A stretch of 64,000 nt of DNA from Streptomyces purpureus (GCF_014648195.1 NZ_BMQQ01000002.1:108377-172376); one strand, 5' to 3'. Positions 15,758-27,428 are shown, numbered from the stretch's first letter. Notes: generated from the letters alone by a model not told the origin. Numbers and translations: made by a program.

Positions 15758-17089
15758 TTAATTCCGCTGGTACCTGGCGAGGACCCGGTTGCCGTCGCCC
15801 ACCAGACGCCCGCGCAGCTCGGCGAGGTCGATCGCGCCGCTGTAGTACTCCTGGAACGCCGGGGTGGCCACCTTGTCCTTCCACTCCGGATAGCCGCGTA
15901 CGGACTGCGCGGGCGCGGGCCGCAGATGCCGGGCGAGCGCCGCGCCGGTCGCCCAGCCGTCCTTCTCGGTGTGCAGCGCGGGGTCGCGCAGCGCCGCCGT
16001 CCCGGTCGGCAGCATCCAGTCCCCTTGCGCCAGCCGCACCATGTTCCGTGGCTGGAGGAGGAAGTCGATGAACCGCGCGGCCTCCTTCTTGTACGGGCTG
16101 TCCTCGGCGATGGAGAGGGTCTGCGGGGAGACGCCCTGCGCGAGCCCGCCGGCGCCGGCCGGGGCGGGCAGGACCGTCCACTCGAAGCCCTCCGGTGCCT
16201 GCTGCGCGATCTGCTGCCGGTAGGAGAACCCGAGCGGCACCATCGCGTACGTGCCGCCGAACAGTCCGGGCAGGGTGTCGGAGCCGCCGCTGCCCAGGGT
16301 GGTGCGCGAGGCGCTGGCGTCGGTGTTGATCTGGTCGCGGACGGTGCCGGGGACGACCGCGTCGGCGTCGGTGAAGCGGATCGTCACCTTCCCGTCCTCG
16401 CCCCGATGGAAGAGCCGACCGCCGCCGGACAGGCCGAGGTTGAGGGAGACCGAGACGGGCTCCTTCAGCGGCCAGGCGACGGCGTGCTTCCCCTTGCCCA
16501 TCGTGGCCGTCAGATCCTTGGCGACCTGGCGGAACTCCTCCCAGGTCCAGGGCTTGGCGGGGGTCGGGATGCGGACGCCGGAGGCCTCAAGGATCTTCCG
16601 GTTGGCGATGATCACCCGCGGTTCCTGCAGGAACGGCACGCCGTACACTCCCTCGCCGAAGGTGGTGGTCCGCCAGCTCTGTTCGGGAATGTCCGCGCGC
16701 AGCCGCTCGGGCAGCAGTCCGCGCAGGTCCGCGAGGTACCCGCCGTAGGCGAAGTCGGCCAGGTCGTCGGAGGCGTCGTGGATGATGTCGGGCGCCTCGC
16801 CGCCCTCGAAGGAGGTGAGCAGCTGGTCGTGGACGCTGTCCCAGCTGCCCTGGACATACTGCACCTGGATGTCGGGGTGGGCGGCGTTCCACTCCCGCAC
16901 GAGCTCCTTGTTGGCGTCGACGGACTCCTTCTGCCAGGCGAGGGACTGGAAACGGAGTCTGATCGTCCCGTCGGAGGGTCTCTCGTCGCCGCCGCATCCG
17001 GTGAGCAGCAGGGCGAGCGCGGCGGCCGCCGCGGTCAGTGCCCGTACCCGCGTCGAGGTCCGTACCCGTCTCGATGTCCGTACCCGCAT
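15758..17089 (-). CDS. Sugar ABC transporter substrate-binding lipoprotein
   Basis: A 443-residue family 1 solute-binding lipoprotein. The signal has an unusual Arg-rich repeat ('RVRTSRRVRTSTRVR') and lipobox 'LLTGC'. The mature protein shows MalE-like features such as 'IRLRFQSLAW', 'DIIHDASDDLADFAYGG' and 'EAARFIDFLLQP'. It should deliver an oligosaccharide to the two permeases encoded upstream. It is the last gene of the operon and its start overlaps the permease stop (TGATG); it ends 36 bases before the glycosyltransferase start. Confidence 0.9.
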   Translation of the reverse strand: MRVRTSRRVRTSTRVRALTAAAAALALLLTGCGGDERPSDGTIRLRFQSLAWQKESVDANKELVREWNAAHPDIQVQYVQGSWDSVHDQLLTSFEGGEAPDIIHDASDDLADFAYGGYLADLRGLLPERLRADIPEQSWRTTTFGEGVYGVPFLQEPRVIIANRKILEASGVRIPTPAKPWTWEEFRQVAKDLTATMGKGKHAVAWPLKEPVSVSLNLGLSGGGRLFHRGEDGKVTIRFTDADAVVPGTVRDQINTDASASRTTLGSGGSDTLPGLFGGTYAMVPLGFSYRQQIAQQAPEGFEWTVLPAPAGAGGLAQGVSPQTLSIAEDSPYKKEAARFIDFLLQPRNMVRLAQGDWMLPTGTAALRDPALHTEKDGWATGAALARHLRPAPAQSVRGYPEWKDKVATPAFQEYYSGAIDLAELRGRLVGDGNRVLARYQRN

Positions 17090-17931
17090 CAGGACTTCAC
17101 CGCCCCGGCCAGCATGCCGCCGGTGATCCGCTTCTGGATGACCGCGAAGACGACGAGCGAGGGGAGGGTGGCGAGGAACGCGGCCGCGGCGAGCGGGCCG
17201 AGGTCGGCGACGCCCTCCGCGCCGAGGAAGTGCGTCAGGACGACCGGCAAGGTCTGCTTCTCCGGGGTCTTGAGCAGGACGAGCGCGAAGAAGAACTCGT
17301 TCCATGCGGTGATGAAGGCGAACAGCGCGGTGGCGACGATGCCGGGGGCGAGCAGCGGCGCGGTGACCGAGACGAGCGTACGGAGCCGGCCCGCGCCGTC
17401 GACGGCGGCGGCCTCCTCCAGCTCGGCCGGCACGGCCCGTACGTAGCCGACCAGCATCCACAGCGCGAACGGCAGCGACCAGACCACATAGACCAGGACC
17501 AGACCGATGACGCTGTTGATGAGGTGAAGGTTCTTGAGGATCAGGAACAGCGGAATGATCACCAGCACGAAGGGGAACGCCTGGCTGACCACGACCCAGC
17601 CGGTGGCGGCGGTGGAGAGTCTGCCGCGGTGCCGCGCGATCACATAGGCCATGGGGGTCGCGAGGACGACGCAGACGACCGCCGCGCCGAGGGCGGCGAG
17701 CAGGCTGTTCCCGGCGGCCTGGAGGAGCGGCTGTTCGTCGAAGGCCTGCCGGAAGTTGCCGAGGGTGGGGTTCTCGGGGATCCAGGTGGGATGCAGCGAG
17801 GCGAGTTCCCGCGCGGGCTTGAAGGCGGTGGAGATCAGCCAGAGGAAGGGGAAGGCGAGGAAGACGAGATAGGCGAGGAGCGCGAGGTACTGTCCGGCGC
17901 GCGCGGGCCCGCTGGTGCGCAAGCCGCTCAT
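17089..17931 (-). CDS. Sugar ABC transporter permease (MalG type)
   Basis: A 280-residue membrane protein with six predicted helices and the MalG-type EAA loop 'ELEEAAAVDGAGRLRTL'. The C-terminus 'QKRITGGMLAGAVKS' is typical of carbohydrate permease 2. ATGA overlap joins it to the upstream permease and TGATG to the binding protein. Confidence 0.93.
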   Translation of the reverse strand: MSGLRTSGPARAGQYLALLAYLVFLAFPFLWLISTAFKPARELASLHPTWIPENPTLGNFRQAFDEQPLLQAAGNSLLAALGAAVVCVVLATPMAYVIARHRGRLSTAATGWVVVSQAFPFVLVIIPLFLILKNLHLINSVIGLVLVYVVWSLPFALWMLVGYVRAVPAELEEAAAVDGAGRLRTLVSVTAPLLAPGIVATALFAFITAWNEFFFALVLLKTPEKQTLPVVLTHFLGAEGVADLGPLAAAAFLATLPSLVVFAVIQKRITGGMLAGAVKS

Positions 17932-18857
17932 CGGTCCTCGCCTCCCTTCAGGCGGCCCACCAGATACAGGGCGAGCAGTACGGAGATGACGGCGACCATC
18001 ACACAGCCCATGGCGGCGGCGTAGCCGAACTGGCCGTAGCGGAAGGCCTCTTCGTAGGCGAAGAGCATGGGCAGCCGGGTGCGGCCGCCGGGGCCGCCGC
18101 TGGTGAGGACGTAGACCAGGGCGAACGAATTGAAGTTCCAAATAAAATTGAGTGCGGTGATGGCGAGGGCGACCGGCCGCAGGGCGGGCCAGGTCACGGT
18201 CCGAAAGCGCCGCCAGGCGCCCGCGCCGTCCAGGGCGGCGGCCTCGTGGAGTTCGTGCGGCGTGTTCTGGAGGCCGGCGAGCAGGGCGACGGTGGTCTGC
18301 GGCATACCGGCCCAGATGCCTACGAGGATCACCGCCGGCAGCGCGGTGGCCAGGCCCGCCAGCCAGTCCCGGCCGTCGCCGAGGCCCAGGGTGCGCAGGG
18401 TTTCGTTGAGGATGCCCGCGTCGGGGTTGTAGACGAGCCGCCACATGATGCCGACCACGACCTCCGGCATCGCCCACGGAACGATCGCGAGGGCCCGCGC
18501 CAGCCAGCGCAGCCGCAGATTCTGGTTGAGCAGCAGGGCGAGGCCGAGGGCGAGCAGGAACTGCGGGACGGTGACGCCGACCGCCCAGAGCAGGCCGATG
18601 CGGAACGAGTCCCAGAACAGAGTGTCGTGCAGCAGGTCCTGGAAGTTGAGGGTGCCGATCCAGCCGGTGGCCTGGGTACGGCCGGACTGGGCGTCGGTGA
18701 AGGCCAGCGCGATGCCGTAGAGCAGCGGGCCGACGCTCAGGACCAGGATCGGGATCAGCGCGGGCAGGACCAGGAACCAGGCGCCATGATCCCGGGGGCG
18801 TTCCGGTCGTCTACCGGCGGTGGCGCCGGACCGCTTCGCTGCGGTCGCCAAAGTCAC
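17928..18857 (-). CDS. Sugar ABC transporter permease (MalF type)
   Basis: A 309-residue permease, first gene of the operon, with the EAA loop 'ELHEAAALDGAGAWRRF' and about six membrane helices. GTG 18857 follows AGGGG. No ATP-binding gene is present in the operon, as is usual in Streptomyces where a shared MsiK ATPase serves many sugar importers. An AT-rich promoter region (18858-18900) lies upstream and is shared divergently with the phosphotransferase gene. Confidence 0.92.
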   Translation of the reverse strand: MTLATAAKRSGATAGRRPERPRDHGAWFLVLPALIPILVLSVGPLLYGIALAFTDAQSGRTQATGWIGTLNFQDLLHDTLFWDSFRIGLLWAVGVTVPQFLLALGLALLLNQNLRLRWLARALAIVPWAMPEVVVGIMWRLVYNPDAGILNETLRTLGLGDGRDWLAGLATALPAVILVGIWAGMPQTTVALLAGLQNTPHELHEAAALDGAGAWRRFRTVTWPALRPVALAITALNFIWNFNSFALVYVLTSGGPGGRTRLPMLFAYEEAFRYGQFGYAAAMGCVMVAVISVLLALYLVGRLKGGEDR

Positions 18858-18992
18858 AGAATTGACCCCTTATATGCCCTTTTATTAAGTTCAACCAGCT
18901 TCCGTCATGGTCCTGAGGGACCGTCGGTTCGTCAACCCGTCGTGCGTAGGTGCGAAAATTTGGCGCATTCGCACACGCAGAGGGAGAGACAG

Positions 18993-19844
18993 ATGGACGA
19001 GTCCCGTGCCCGGGAGATCCTGGCCGCCGCGGCGCTGCCCGCCGACGGGACCCTGCTGGCGCTCGGCGAGAACGCCGTCTTCGCCGCCGGCGATCTGGTG
19101 ATGAAGGTCGGCCGCGGCGCCGAGCTCCTCGCGCGCGCCGAACGGGAGCTGGCCGTGGCCGCCTGGCTCGCCGAGGCGGACGTCCCCGCCGTACGGGCCG
19201 CCGAGGCCGCGCCCCGGCTGGTGGACGGCCACCCCGTCACCCTCTGGCACCGGCTGCCTGACGCGGTGCGCCCCACCGAGCCCCGGGACCTCGCGCCGCT
19301 GCTGCGCCAGGTGCACGCCCTGCCCGCCCCGGCGTTCGAGCTGCCCCGCCGGGAGCTGCTCGACGGCGTCGAGCGCTGGCTGCGCCTGGCGGGCGACGCC
19401 GTCGACGCGGCCGACGCCGACTATCTGCGCGAGCGCCGCGACGGGTTCGCCGCCGCGGCCGCCGCGCTCACCCCGCATCTGCCCCCCGGCCCGATCCACG
19501 GCGACGCCCTGCCGCGCAACGTCCACGTCGGCCCCGGCGGCCCGGTCCTGGTGGACCTGGAGACCTTCTCGGCCGATCTGCGCGAACACGATCTGGTGGT
19601 CCTCGCCCTCGCCCGGGACCGCTACGGCCTCGACCCGGCCGCGTACGACGCCTTCACCGCCGCCTACGGCTGGGACGTACGGGAGTGGTCCGGCTGCGCG
19701 GTCCTGCGCGGCGCCCGGGAGACCGCGAGCTGCGCCTGGGTGGCCCAGCACGCCCCGGCCAACCCCAAGGCGCTGGCCGAGTTCCGGCGGCGGGTGGCGT
19801 CGCTGCGCGACGGCGACCCGGAGGTCCGCTGGTACCCGTTCTGA
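18993..19844 (+). CDS. Aminoglycoside phosphotransferase-like (APH family) kinase
   Basis: A 283-residue APH-fold protein. The catalytic loop is 'GPIHGDALPRNVHVG' (Brenner-type HxDxxxxN with Asp and Asn) and the metal-binding region is 'VLVDLETFS'. The N-terminal ATP lobe is short ('AVFAAGDLVMKVGRG'). It could phosphorylate a small hydroxylated compound; the substrate is unknown. ATG 18993 has GGGAGAG upstream. It is divergent from the sugar importer, and whether the two are linked functionally is unclear. Confidence 0.85.
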   Translation: MDESRAREILAAAALPADGTLLALGENAVFAAGDLVMKVGRGAELLARAERELAVAAWLAEADVPAVRAAEAAPRLVDGHPVTLWHRLPDAVRPTEPRDLAPLLRQVHALPAPAFELPRRELLDGVERWLRLAGDAVDAADADYLRERRDGFAAAAAALTPHLPPGPIHGDALPRNVHVGPGGPVLVDLETFSADLREHDLVVLALARDRYGLDPAAYDAFTAAYGWDVREWSGCAVLRGARETASCAWVAQHAPANPKALAEFRRRVASLRDGDPEVRWYPF

Positions 19845-19897
19845 CATCATGACGACAGTCCTTACCGGGCATAACTCCCTTCCGTGATCGGAGCGTT

Positions 19898-20728
19898 GTG
19901 ACGCGTATCGAACTGACCGACGTGACGCTGGACGTCCAGGACAGCGGCTCGGGCCCGGCCGTCCTGTTGGTACACGGCTTCCCCGACACCCATGAACTCT
20001 GGCGCCACCAGGTCCCCGCGCTGAACGCGGCCGGCTACCGCACCGTCGCCCCCACACTCCGCGGCTTCGGCGCCTCCGGCCGGCCCGCGGGCACCGAGGC
20101 GTACGCACCGGCCCGGTCCGTGGCCGACCTCCTGGAGCTGCTCGACCGGCTGGAGATCGAGACCGCCCATCTGGTCGGCCACGACTGGGGCTCGGGCATG
20201 GTCCAGCAGCTCGCGATGGCCGCGCCCGCGCGGGTGGCGTCCTTGAGCATCCTGTCCGTGGGACATCTGGGCGCGCTGCGCGACGCGGGCTGGGAACAGC
20301 TCCAGAAGTCCTGGTACATGCTGCTGTTCCAGTTCGAGGACCTCGCCGAGGAGTGGCTGTCACGGGACGACTTCGCCCGCTTCCGCGAGATGCTCGGCAA
20401 CCACCCCGACAAGGAGGAGATCGTCGCCCTGATGCGGGAGCCGGGCGCGCTGACGGCGGCGCTGTCGGTGTACCGCGCGGGTCTGCCCCCTCAGGTGCAG
20501 TTCGGCCCGCCGCAGCCGCTGCCCCCGCTGCCCGGGCCGGTCCTGGGCATCTGGTCGACCGGCGACCCGTTCCTCACCGAGCGGTCGATGACCGGCACCG
20601 ACAAGCACGTGGACGGCACCTTCCGCTACGAGCGGGTCGAGAACGCCGGCCACTGGCTCCAGCTGGACGCCCCTGAGCGGGTCAACACCCTGCTCCTGGA
20701 CTTCCTCGCGGAGCACCCGGCCAACTGA
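19898..20728 (+). CDS. Alpha/beta hydrolase, epoxide hydrolase-like
   Basis: A 276-residue alpha/beta hydrolase. 'HGFPD' at 26-30 forms the oxyanion hole, the nucleophile elbow is 'GHDWGS' with Asp96, and the catalytic His lies in 'NAGHWLQ' near residue 250. The Asp nucleophile plus HGFPD is the pattern of epoxide hydrolases and haloalkane dehalogenases rather than Ser esterases. The start is GTG 19898; no strong RBS. It is 53 bases downstream of the phosphotransferase on the same strand. Confidence 0.87.
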   Translation: MTRIELTDVTLDVQDSGSGPAVLLVHGFPDTHELWRHQVPALNAAGYRTVAPTLRGFGASGRPAGTEAYAPARSVADLLELLDRLEIETAHLVGHDWGSGMVQQLAMAAPARVASLSILSVGHLGALRDAGWEQLQKSWYMLLFQFEDLAEEWLSRDDFARFREMLGNHPDKEEIVALMREPGALTAALSVYRAGLPPQVQFGPPQPLPPLPGPVLGIWSTGDPFLTERSMTGTDKHVDGTFRYERVENAGHWLQLDAPERVNTLLLDFLAEHPAN

Positions 20729-20753
20729 GCCTGCCGGCCCCGGCCGTGCCGCC

Positions 20754-21476
20754 TCAGTGCACGGCCGCGGTCAGCTCCCGCAGCGGCCAGCACGGGTCGA
20801 TCACCGCGTCCGCGTTCCCCTTGCTCCGTAGGAACCGCTGGAAGTCCTCGGCCCACTCGGCGTACCAGACGATCTGGCGCTCATGGAGCTCTTGCGGGCT
20901 GAGCGCGGCCACCGACGGATGCCGCTCGGCTATCGCCCGGGCCACCCGCACCGCCGCCAGCGCGTCCGCCGCCGCCTCATGGGCGCCGTCGAGGACCACG
21001 CCGTACTCCCCGCAGACCGCTTCGAGGGTCCGCTTGCCGCGGCGGTAGCGGTCGACGGCCCGGTCGATGGTGTACGGATCGATGACCGGGCCGATGCCGG
21101 CGCCGCCGAGCCGCTCACCGAGCGAGGGCAGTCCGTGGCGGCGCAGCTCCGCCGAGAGCAGGGTCAGATCGAAGGCCGCGTTGTACGCCACGACCGGCAC
21201 GCCCTGAGTCCAGTAACCGGCGAGGGTGTCCGCGATCTCGTCGGCCACCTCGACGACCGGCCGGCCCTCGGCCGTCGCCCGCTCCGTGCTGATCCCGTGG
21301 ATCGCCGAGGCCTGGGCCGGGATCCGTATCCCCGGGTCGGCCAGCCAGTCCCGCTGCCGCGCCGGCAGTCCGTCGCGCACACCGATCACCGAGGCGGTCA
21401 CGATCCGCGCCTGAAGCGGATCGGTGCCGGTCGTCTCCAGGTCGAAGCCGGCCAGTGGCAGCCCATGCCAAGCCAT
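20754..21476 (-). CDS. 3'-5' exonuclease (DnaQ-like)
   Basis: A 240-residue DEDD exonuclease. Exo I is 'FDLETTGTD' (Asp12, Glu14), Exo II is 'NAAFDLTLL' and Exo III lies in 'HEAAADALAAVRVA'. It degrades DNA or RNA ends and has no polymerase or BRCT domain, so it is a stand-alone repair or nucleic-acid processing enzyme. ATG 21476 has GGAGGA upstream; the longer frame to 21524 was rejected. Confidence 0.9.
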   Translation of the reverse strand: MAWHGLPLAGFDLETTGTDPLQARIVTASVIGVRDGLPARQRDWLADPGIRIPAQASAIHGISTERATAEGRPVVEVADEIADTLAGYWTQGVPVVAYNAAFDLTLLSAELRRHGLPSLGERLGGAGIGPVIDPYTIDRAVDRYRRGKRTLEAVCGEYGVVLDGAHEAAADALAAVRVARAIAERHPSVAALSPQELHERQIVWYAEWAEDFQRFLRSKGNADAVIDPCWPLRELTAAVH

Positions 21477-21566
21477 CGGGTCCTCCTTACGTGGTGCTCC
21501 CCCGTTGAACCCACACCCTCGCACGCGCCACTGACAACGCCTCCGGCCGCCGGGGCCGGGCGTGAC

Positions 21567-22817
21567 TCACGACACCGGACGGGAGTCCAGCCACACCGAC
21601 TCGAACTCCTCCCGGTAGGTCTCGAAGAGTCCGCTCTCACCGTCCCGGCCGCTCTGCCCGGAGCGGACCACCGTACGGCCGCCGCCGCGCAGCACGAGCA
21701 CCGGGGCCTCCATGCCGCGGGCCCGGCGCAGATAGGTCTGGACGACGGCGACCCCGTCCGGCCCGTCGCCGTCGACGAGGTACGCGGTGAAGCGGGGGGT
21801 CTCGTCGAAGACATGGATCTGAAACGCGCCCGGGTCGCGGAGCTTGGAGCGGACCCGGCGCATATGGAGGATGTTCATCTCCACCGAGCGGCTCAGCTCG
21901 CCCTTCTTCAGGCCGAGTTCGCGCTCGCGCCGTTTGACGGCGCTGCTGGCCGGGTTGAGGAACAGCAGCCGTATCCGGCAGCCCGACTCGGCCAGGCGCA
22001 CCAGCCGCCGGCCGGAGAAGTTCTGCACGAGGAGGTTCAGGCCTATGCCGGTGGCGTCGAGGCGGCGCGCGCCGCCGAACAGGTCCTCGGCGGGCAGCTG
22101 GCGCTGGAGGCGCACCCGGTCGGGGTGGACGGAGACCACGTCCGCGTACCGGTCGCCGACGAGGTCCTCGACCGCGTCGACCGGCAGCCGGTCCGCCGAG
22201 GGCACGCCCGCGCCGCTGCCGAGGATCTCCAGGAGCCGGGCGGAGGCCCGCTCGGACTGGGCGAGCACGGTCAGGGAGAGGGCCCTGTTGCGGGAGACGA
22301 CGTTGCGGGTGACCTCCAGCTCGTCCAGGGCCAGTTCGACCTCACGCCGGTCGTCGAAGTACGGCTCGAAGCACGGCCAGTGCTGCACCATCAGCTCGCG
22401 CAGCTGCGGCAGCGTGAGGAAGCTGAGGACGTTGTCGTCGGCCGGGTCGAGGAGATAGCCCTTGCGGCGCGAAACCTCGCGGACGGCGACCGCCCGCTGC
22501 ACCCACTCCTGGCCGGCCGGGCCCGCCGCGGCCACCACCCAGTCGTCCCCGTGGACCGGTTCGTAGACCGGGCGGAGCACGGCGGCCACGACGGCGCGCA
22601 GCCGCTGTTCGACGAGATTCAGCCAGATGTAGGCGCGGCCGGCCCGCTGGGCGCGGGTGCGTACCTCACTCCAGGCCTCCGCGCCCCACTCCAGCTCCGC
22701 CCCGATCTCCATCGGACGTGCGAGGGAGACCGCTCCTGGCGGGACTTCTGCGGGGTCATCGGAGTCCCCCTCGTGACCAGGGTCACCTGGAGGAAGCTCC
22801 AGCCCTCCCGAGCTCAC
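21567..22817 (-). CDS. SAV2148-family HEPN domain protein
   Basis: A ~416-residue protein recognised as the conserved Streptomyces SAV2148-type family, which has been assigned a HEPN domain. Landmarks are 'AELEWGAEAWSEVRTRAQ', 'YIWLNLVEQRLRAVVAAVL' and 'KGYLLDPADDNVLSFLTL'. Helical, charged and with no membrane segment or signal. I chose GTG 22817 (N-terminus VSSGGLELPPGD) with AGAAGG upstream; a TTG at 22856 is possible but lacks an RBS. HEPN proteins are often RNases or toxins, but I cannot see a clear RxxxxH motif, so activity is open. Confidence 0.75.
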   Translation of the reverse strand: MSSGGLELPPGDPGHEGDSDDPAEVPPGAVSLARPMEIGAELEWGAEAWSEVRTRAQRAGRAYIWLNLVEQRLRAVVAAVLRPVYEPVHGDDWVVAAAGPAGQEWVQRAVAVREVSRRKGYLLDPADDNVLSFLTLPQLRELMVQHWPCFEPYFDDRREVELALDELEVTRNVVSRNRALSLTVLAQSERASARLLEILGSGAGVPSADRLPVDAVEDLVGDRYADVVSVHPDRVRLQRQLPAEDLFGGARRLDATGIGLNLLVQNFSGRRLVRLAESGCRIRLLFLNPASSAVKRRERELGLKKGELSRSVEMNILHMRRVRSKLRDPGAFQIHVFDETPRFTAYLVDGDGPDGVAVVQTYLRRARGMEAPVLVLRGGGRTVVRSGQSGRDGESGLFETYREEFESVWLDSRPVS

Positions 22818-22917
22818 CCGCGCACCGCCTTCTGCTCCTGGACACCCGTCTGTCAACGATCAAGGAAGGGTACTCCGGGAGCAGTGGGCGGTGCAGCCCG
22901 ATGCGCAGGCTGCTTCG

Positions 22918-24249
22918 TCAACGCGGTTGATCCGGCTGGCCGTTCTCGTTGGCGAGGGCGGGCGGAGTGAGCGGATTCATAGCGGTCACGTCCCTGGGGG
23001 CGAGCTGGAAGCCCTGCCAGTGCACCGGCATGGGCTGCTGGTCCTCGTCCCGGGCGATGTGGTGGAACCCGATGTTGACCCAGGCGATGGGGTTGACGAG
23101 GGGCTCGCCGTTGACCCACTTGTCGACGCTGTCGGGGGCGCCGCGCCCGCAGTCGCGGATGTTGTTCGAGGCGAACTGCTCGCAGGCGCGCGCCTGGGTG
23201 AAGTAGATGTCGTGCCGGGTGAATCCGCGGCCGTCGTGCGTGGCGGAGGGGCCGGGCACGATCTCGTAACTGCGGGCGTGGCCGTCCTTGTTCTTGCCGT
23301 TCTGGCTCACCACGCGCCACCAGCGCATGGTCTTGGCGTCCCCGGCGAGCTCCTTGGTGACCGGGGTGCGGACAGTCCTCACCTTGGGGCCGCCGTTGCC
23401 GGTGGGGCGGGTGACCGTGGAGTCGAACTGCTCGACCCGGTCCTTGGGTGAGCCGTCGAGGCCGAAGTGGAGCCGCCAGAAGACGTTGTGGGCGTGGCTG
23501 GTGGCGTAGGAGCGGGCGCCCGTACCGATCGGCCAGCCGCGTCCGTCGGTGGCGTTGTAGTCCATGGGCGAAAGGCTGCCGGTGGCACCGACGTTGGCGG
23601 CGATCGTGCCGTCGGAGGAGAAGCGCCACTCGGTGATGTACTCGTACCAGGCCACCTTGTTGACGGTGTAGACGAGCAGGTCCTTGCCCTGCGCCTGCCA
23701 GACCTTGGTCATCTGGTCGTTGGCCATGCGGTAGGCGTGGCCACGCGCGCGTGTGGTGGTGCACAGACCCTTGACGGTGCCGAGGTCGGCGACGCGGACG
23801 GGTGTGATCGTGCCGCCGGGGCATTCGGCCGGCTTGAGGTTCTGCAGACCCATGCCGAATCCGGCGCCGGTCAGGTCGTCGAACTCGTTCTTGCCGTCGT
23901 CGTACGGGACGTGGATCTGGGCCAGTTTGGCGCTGGTGAGGACCCGGATCGGGGCGGCGGCGCTCTTGGGCTGGTAGGAGACCTTGTCCAGGACCAGTCC
24001 GGCGTCGGTGTCGTAGCGCCAGCACATGCGCCAGGTGGTGCCGCCGTCGAGGGTCTGCTCGATGCGGTGGGCGGCGCTGCAGTCGGGGCGGGCGGCGGCG
24101 GGCGCGGCGGGGGCCGCGACCGGCTCGGCCGCGGCCGGGGAGACCGGGCCCGCGGCGGCGGTGGCGGTGGCGAGGAGGGCGGCGGCGGCCAGCACGGCGC
24201 CGGTCCCGCGCAGCCGCGAGGCGGCTGCGAGCTGGGTGGAGAAGCGCAT
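22918..24249 (-). CDS. Copper amine oxidase-like catalytic chain (separate polypeptide)
   Basis: A 443-residue secreted protein (signal about 1-40). It contains the catalytic set of copper amine oxidases: base Asp124 in 'NEFDDLTGAGFGMG', topaquinone-precursor Tyr202 in 'VAWYEY', copper ligands His252 and His254 in 'SHAHNVFWRL' and His397 in 'GFHHIARDED', followed by 'QPMPVHWQGFQLAP'. Spacings resemble Arthrobacter amine oxidase (Asp298, Tyr382, His431, His433, His592). The residue before the Tyr is Trp instead of Asn. The N2/N3-type domains are absent and appear to be encoded by the gene directly upstream. Expected action is oxidative deamination of an extracellular primary amine; substrate unknown. 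Confidence 0.75.
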   Translation of the reverse strand: MRFSTQLAAASRLRGTGAVLAAAALLATATAAAGPVSPAAAEPVAAPAAPAAARPDCSAAHRIEQTLDGGTTWRMCWRYDTDAGLVLDKVSYQPKSAAAPIRVLTSAKLAQIHVPYDDGKNEFDDLTGAGFGMGLQNLKPAECPGGTITPVRVADLGTVKGLCTTTRARGHAYRMANDQMTKVWQAQGKDLLVYTVNKVAWYEYITEWRFSSDGTIAANVGATGSLSPMDYNATDGRGWPIGTGARSYATSHAHNVFWRLHFGLDGSPKDRVEQFDSTVTRPTGNGGPKVRTVRTPVTKELAGDAKTMRWWRVVSQNGKNKDGHARSYEIVPGPSATHDGRGFTRHDIYFTQARACEQFASNNIRDCGRGAPDSVDKWVNGEPLVNPIAWVNIGFHHIARDEDQQPMPVHWQGFQLAPRDVTAMNPLTPPALANENGQPDQPR

Positions 24250-24343
24250 GGAAGAACGGACTCCCTCGTACGGACGTGCCCGCGTGACCGGCTACGGCAC
24301 GCGGGTGGAAGAAGTGACGGAAGGGATCAGGAGGCGGTGTGGC

Positions 24344-25180
24344 TCAGCCGACGTCGGTGACCGTGCGGGTGCTCAGGTTCACCACGAGGTCGCGGGTGTC
24401 GATCCAGGAGCCGTTGAGGACCTTGGAGGCCAGCCGCACGCAGCGGTGCTCGCCGCACTTCGTCAGCGCCGGCGGCACGTTCTCCTCGCGGTAGGTGCGG
24501 TAGACGTCGCCGTTGAACCAGAGCTGATCGGGTGAGGTGAGGTCCTTGCCGGTGGCGTCCTTGTAGTCGTCTTTCAGCCCCTTGCCGAGCGGGCTCTTCA
24601 GGATCAGCTCGATCGCTTCGCGGAGCTCGACCGGGTGCGGCGAGGGCTGTACGCCGCGCTGCCTGCCGGTCTTCTCAACCTTCCCCGTATCGAGGTTGAC
24701 GATGCTGGTGATCAGGGTGTTGTGCCGGTAGTCGTAGGAGCGCACCTCGGCGCGGCGTGGCGCGGTGGCCTCGGGCTCGCCTGGGACGGGGTCGGCGAGG
24801 TTGGTCGCGAGGTGCTGCGGCCCCCGGGCGCCCTCGACGTCGCTGAAGTCGGCCGCGGCCGGTGGCAGGGCCAGCTGCCGGGCCCGTTTCAGCTCGGTCT
24901 CGGTGAGCGGGTCGCTGCCCACGCCGCGCTCTCCCTCGGCCGGCGCGGCGGCCACGACGGCCGGTCCGGGAGGCGGGCCCGAGCCGTCCTCACCCTCCCC
25001 GGCGCCCTGTCCGCCGCCTTCGGCGGCTCCCCGGGCCGCGCCGGCCGTCCGCCCTCCGGTGGTGTCATCCGCCCCCGCGGTCCCCGGCAGGGTGACACCG
25101 ACCATGACGGCCGTCCCCGTGACCGCCAGGGCCGTACCCGCCACCACCTTCCCCAGATGGCGGCGCAACTGCTTGCGCAC
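24344..25180 (-). CDS. Secreted partner resembling amine oxidase N-terminal domains
   Basis: A 278-residue secreted protein with an Arg-rich signal peptide (1-36, 'QLRRHLGK', AGA). A Gly/Ala-rich linker to about residue 85 is followed by 'DPLTETELKRARQLAL' and a domain with 'YRHNTLITSIVNLDTGKVEK' and 'QPSPHPVELREAIELIL', patterns like the N2/N3 domains of copper amine oxidases. Two Cys ('KCGEHRC') are near residue 240. It ends 94 bases before the catalytic chain gene on the same strand, so the two are probably co-expressed and may assemble. Domain assignment is inference. Confidence 0.62.
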   Translation of the reverse strand: MRKQLRRHLGKVVAGTALAVTGTAVMVGVTLPGTAGADDTTGGRTAGAARGAAEGGGQGAGEGEDGSGPPPGPAVVAAAPAEGERGVGSDPLTETELKRARQLALPPAAADFSDVEGARGPQHLATNLADPVPGEPEATAPRRAEVRSYDYRHNTLITSIVNLDTGKVEKTGRQRGVQPSPHPVELREAIELILKSPLGKGLKDDYKDATGKDLTSPDQLWFNGDVYRTYREENVPPALTKCGEHRCVRLASKVLNGSWIDTRDLVVNLSTRTVTDVG

Positions 25181-25307
25181 ATTTACCCCCTCTTGTGTCG
25201 GTCACCCGGTAGGACGGACCGAAGTCCTAGGAGGTTGGCCCTCTTTCGGGCAGGATCTGGCCGAAGTACACCCCACCACCCGGATCAGAAGTGGAAGAGT
25301 CTTATCT

Positions 25308-27428
<2,121 letters not shown>

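Noticed and set aside
15758..18857. Missing ATPase in the sugar ABC operon as a sign of a broken system
   Set aside because: Streptomyces sugar importers commonly share the MsiK ATPase encoded elsewhere, so the operon is complete as it stands.
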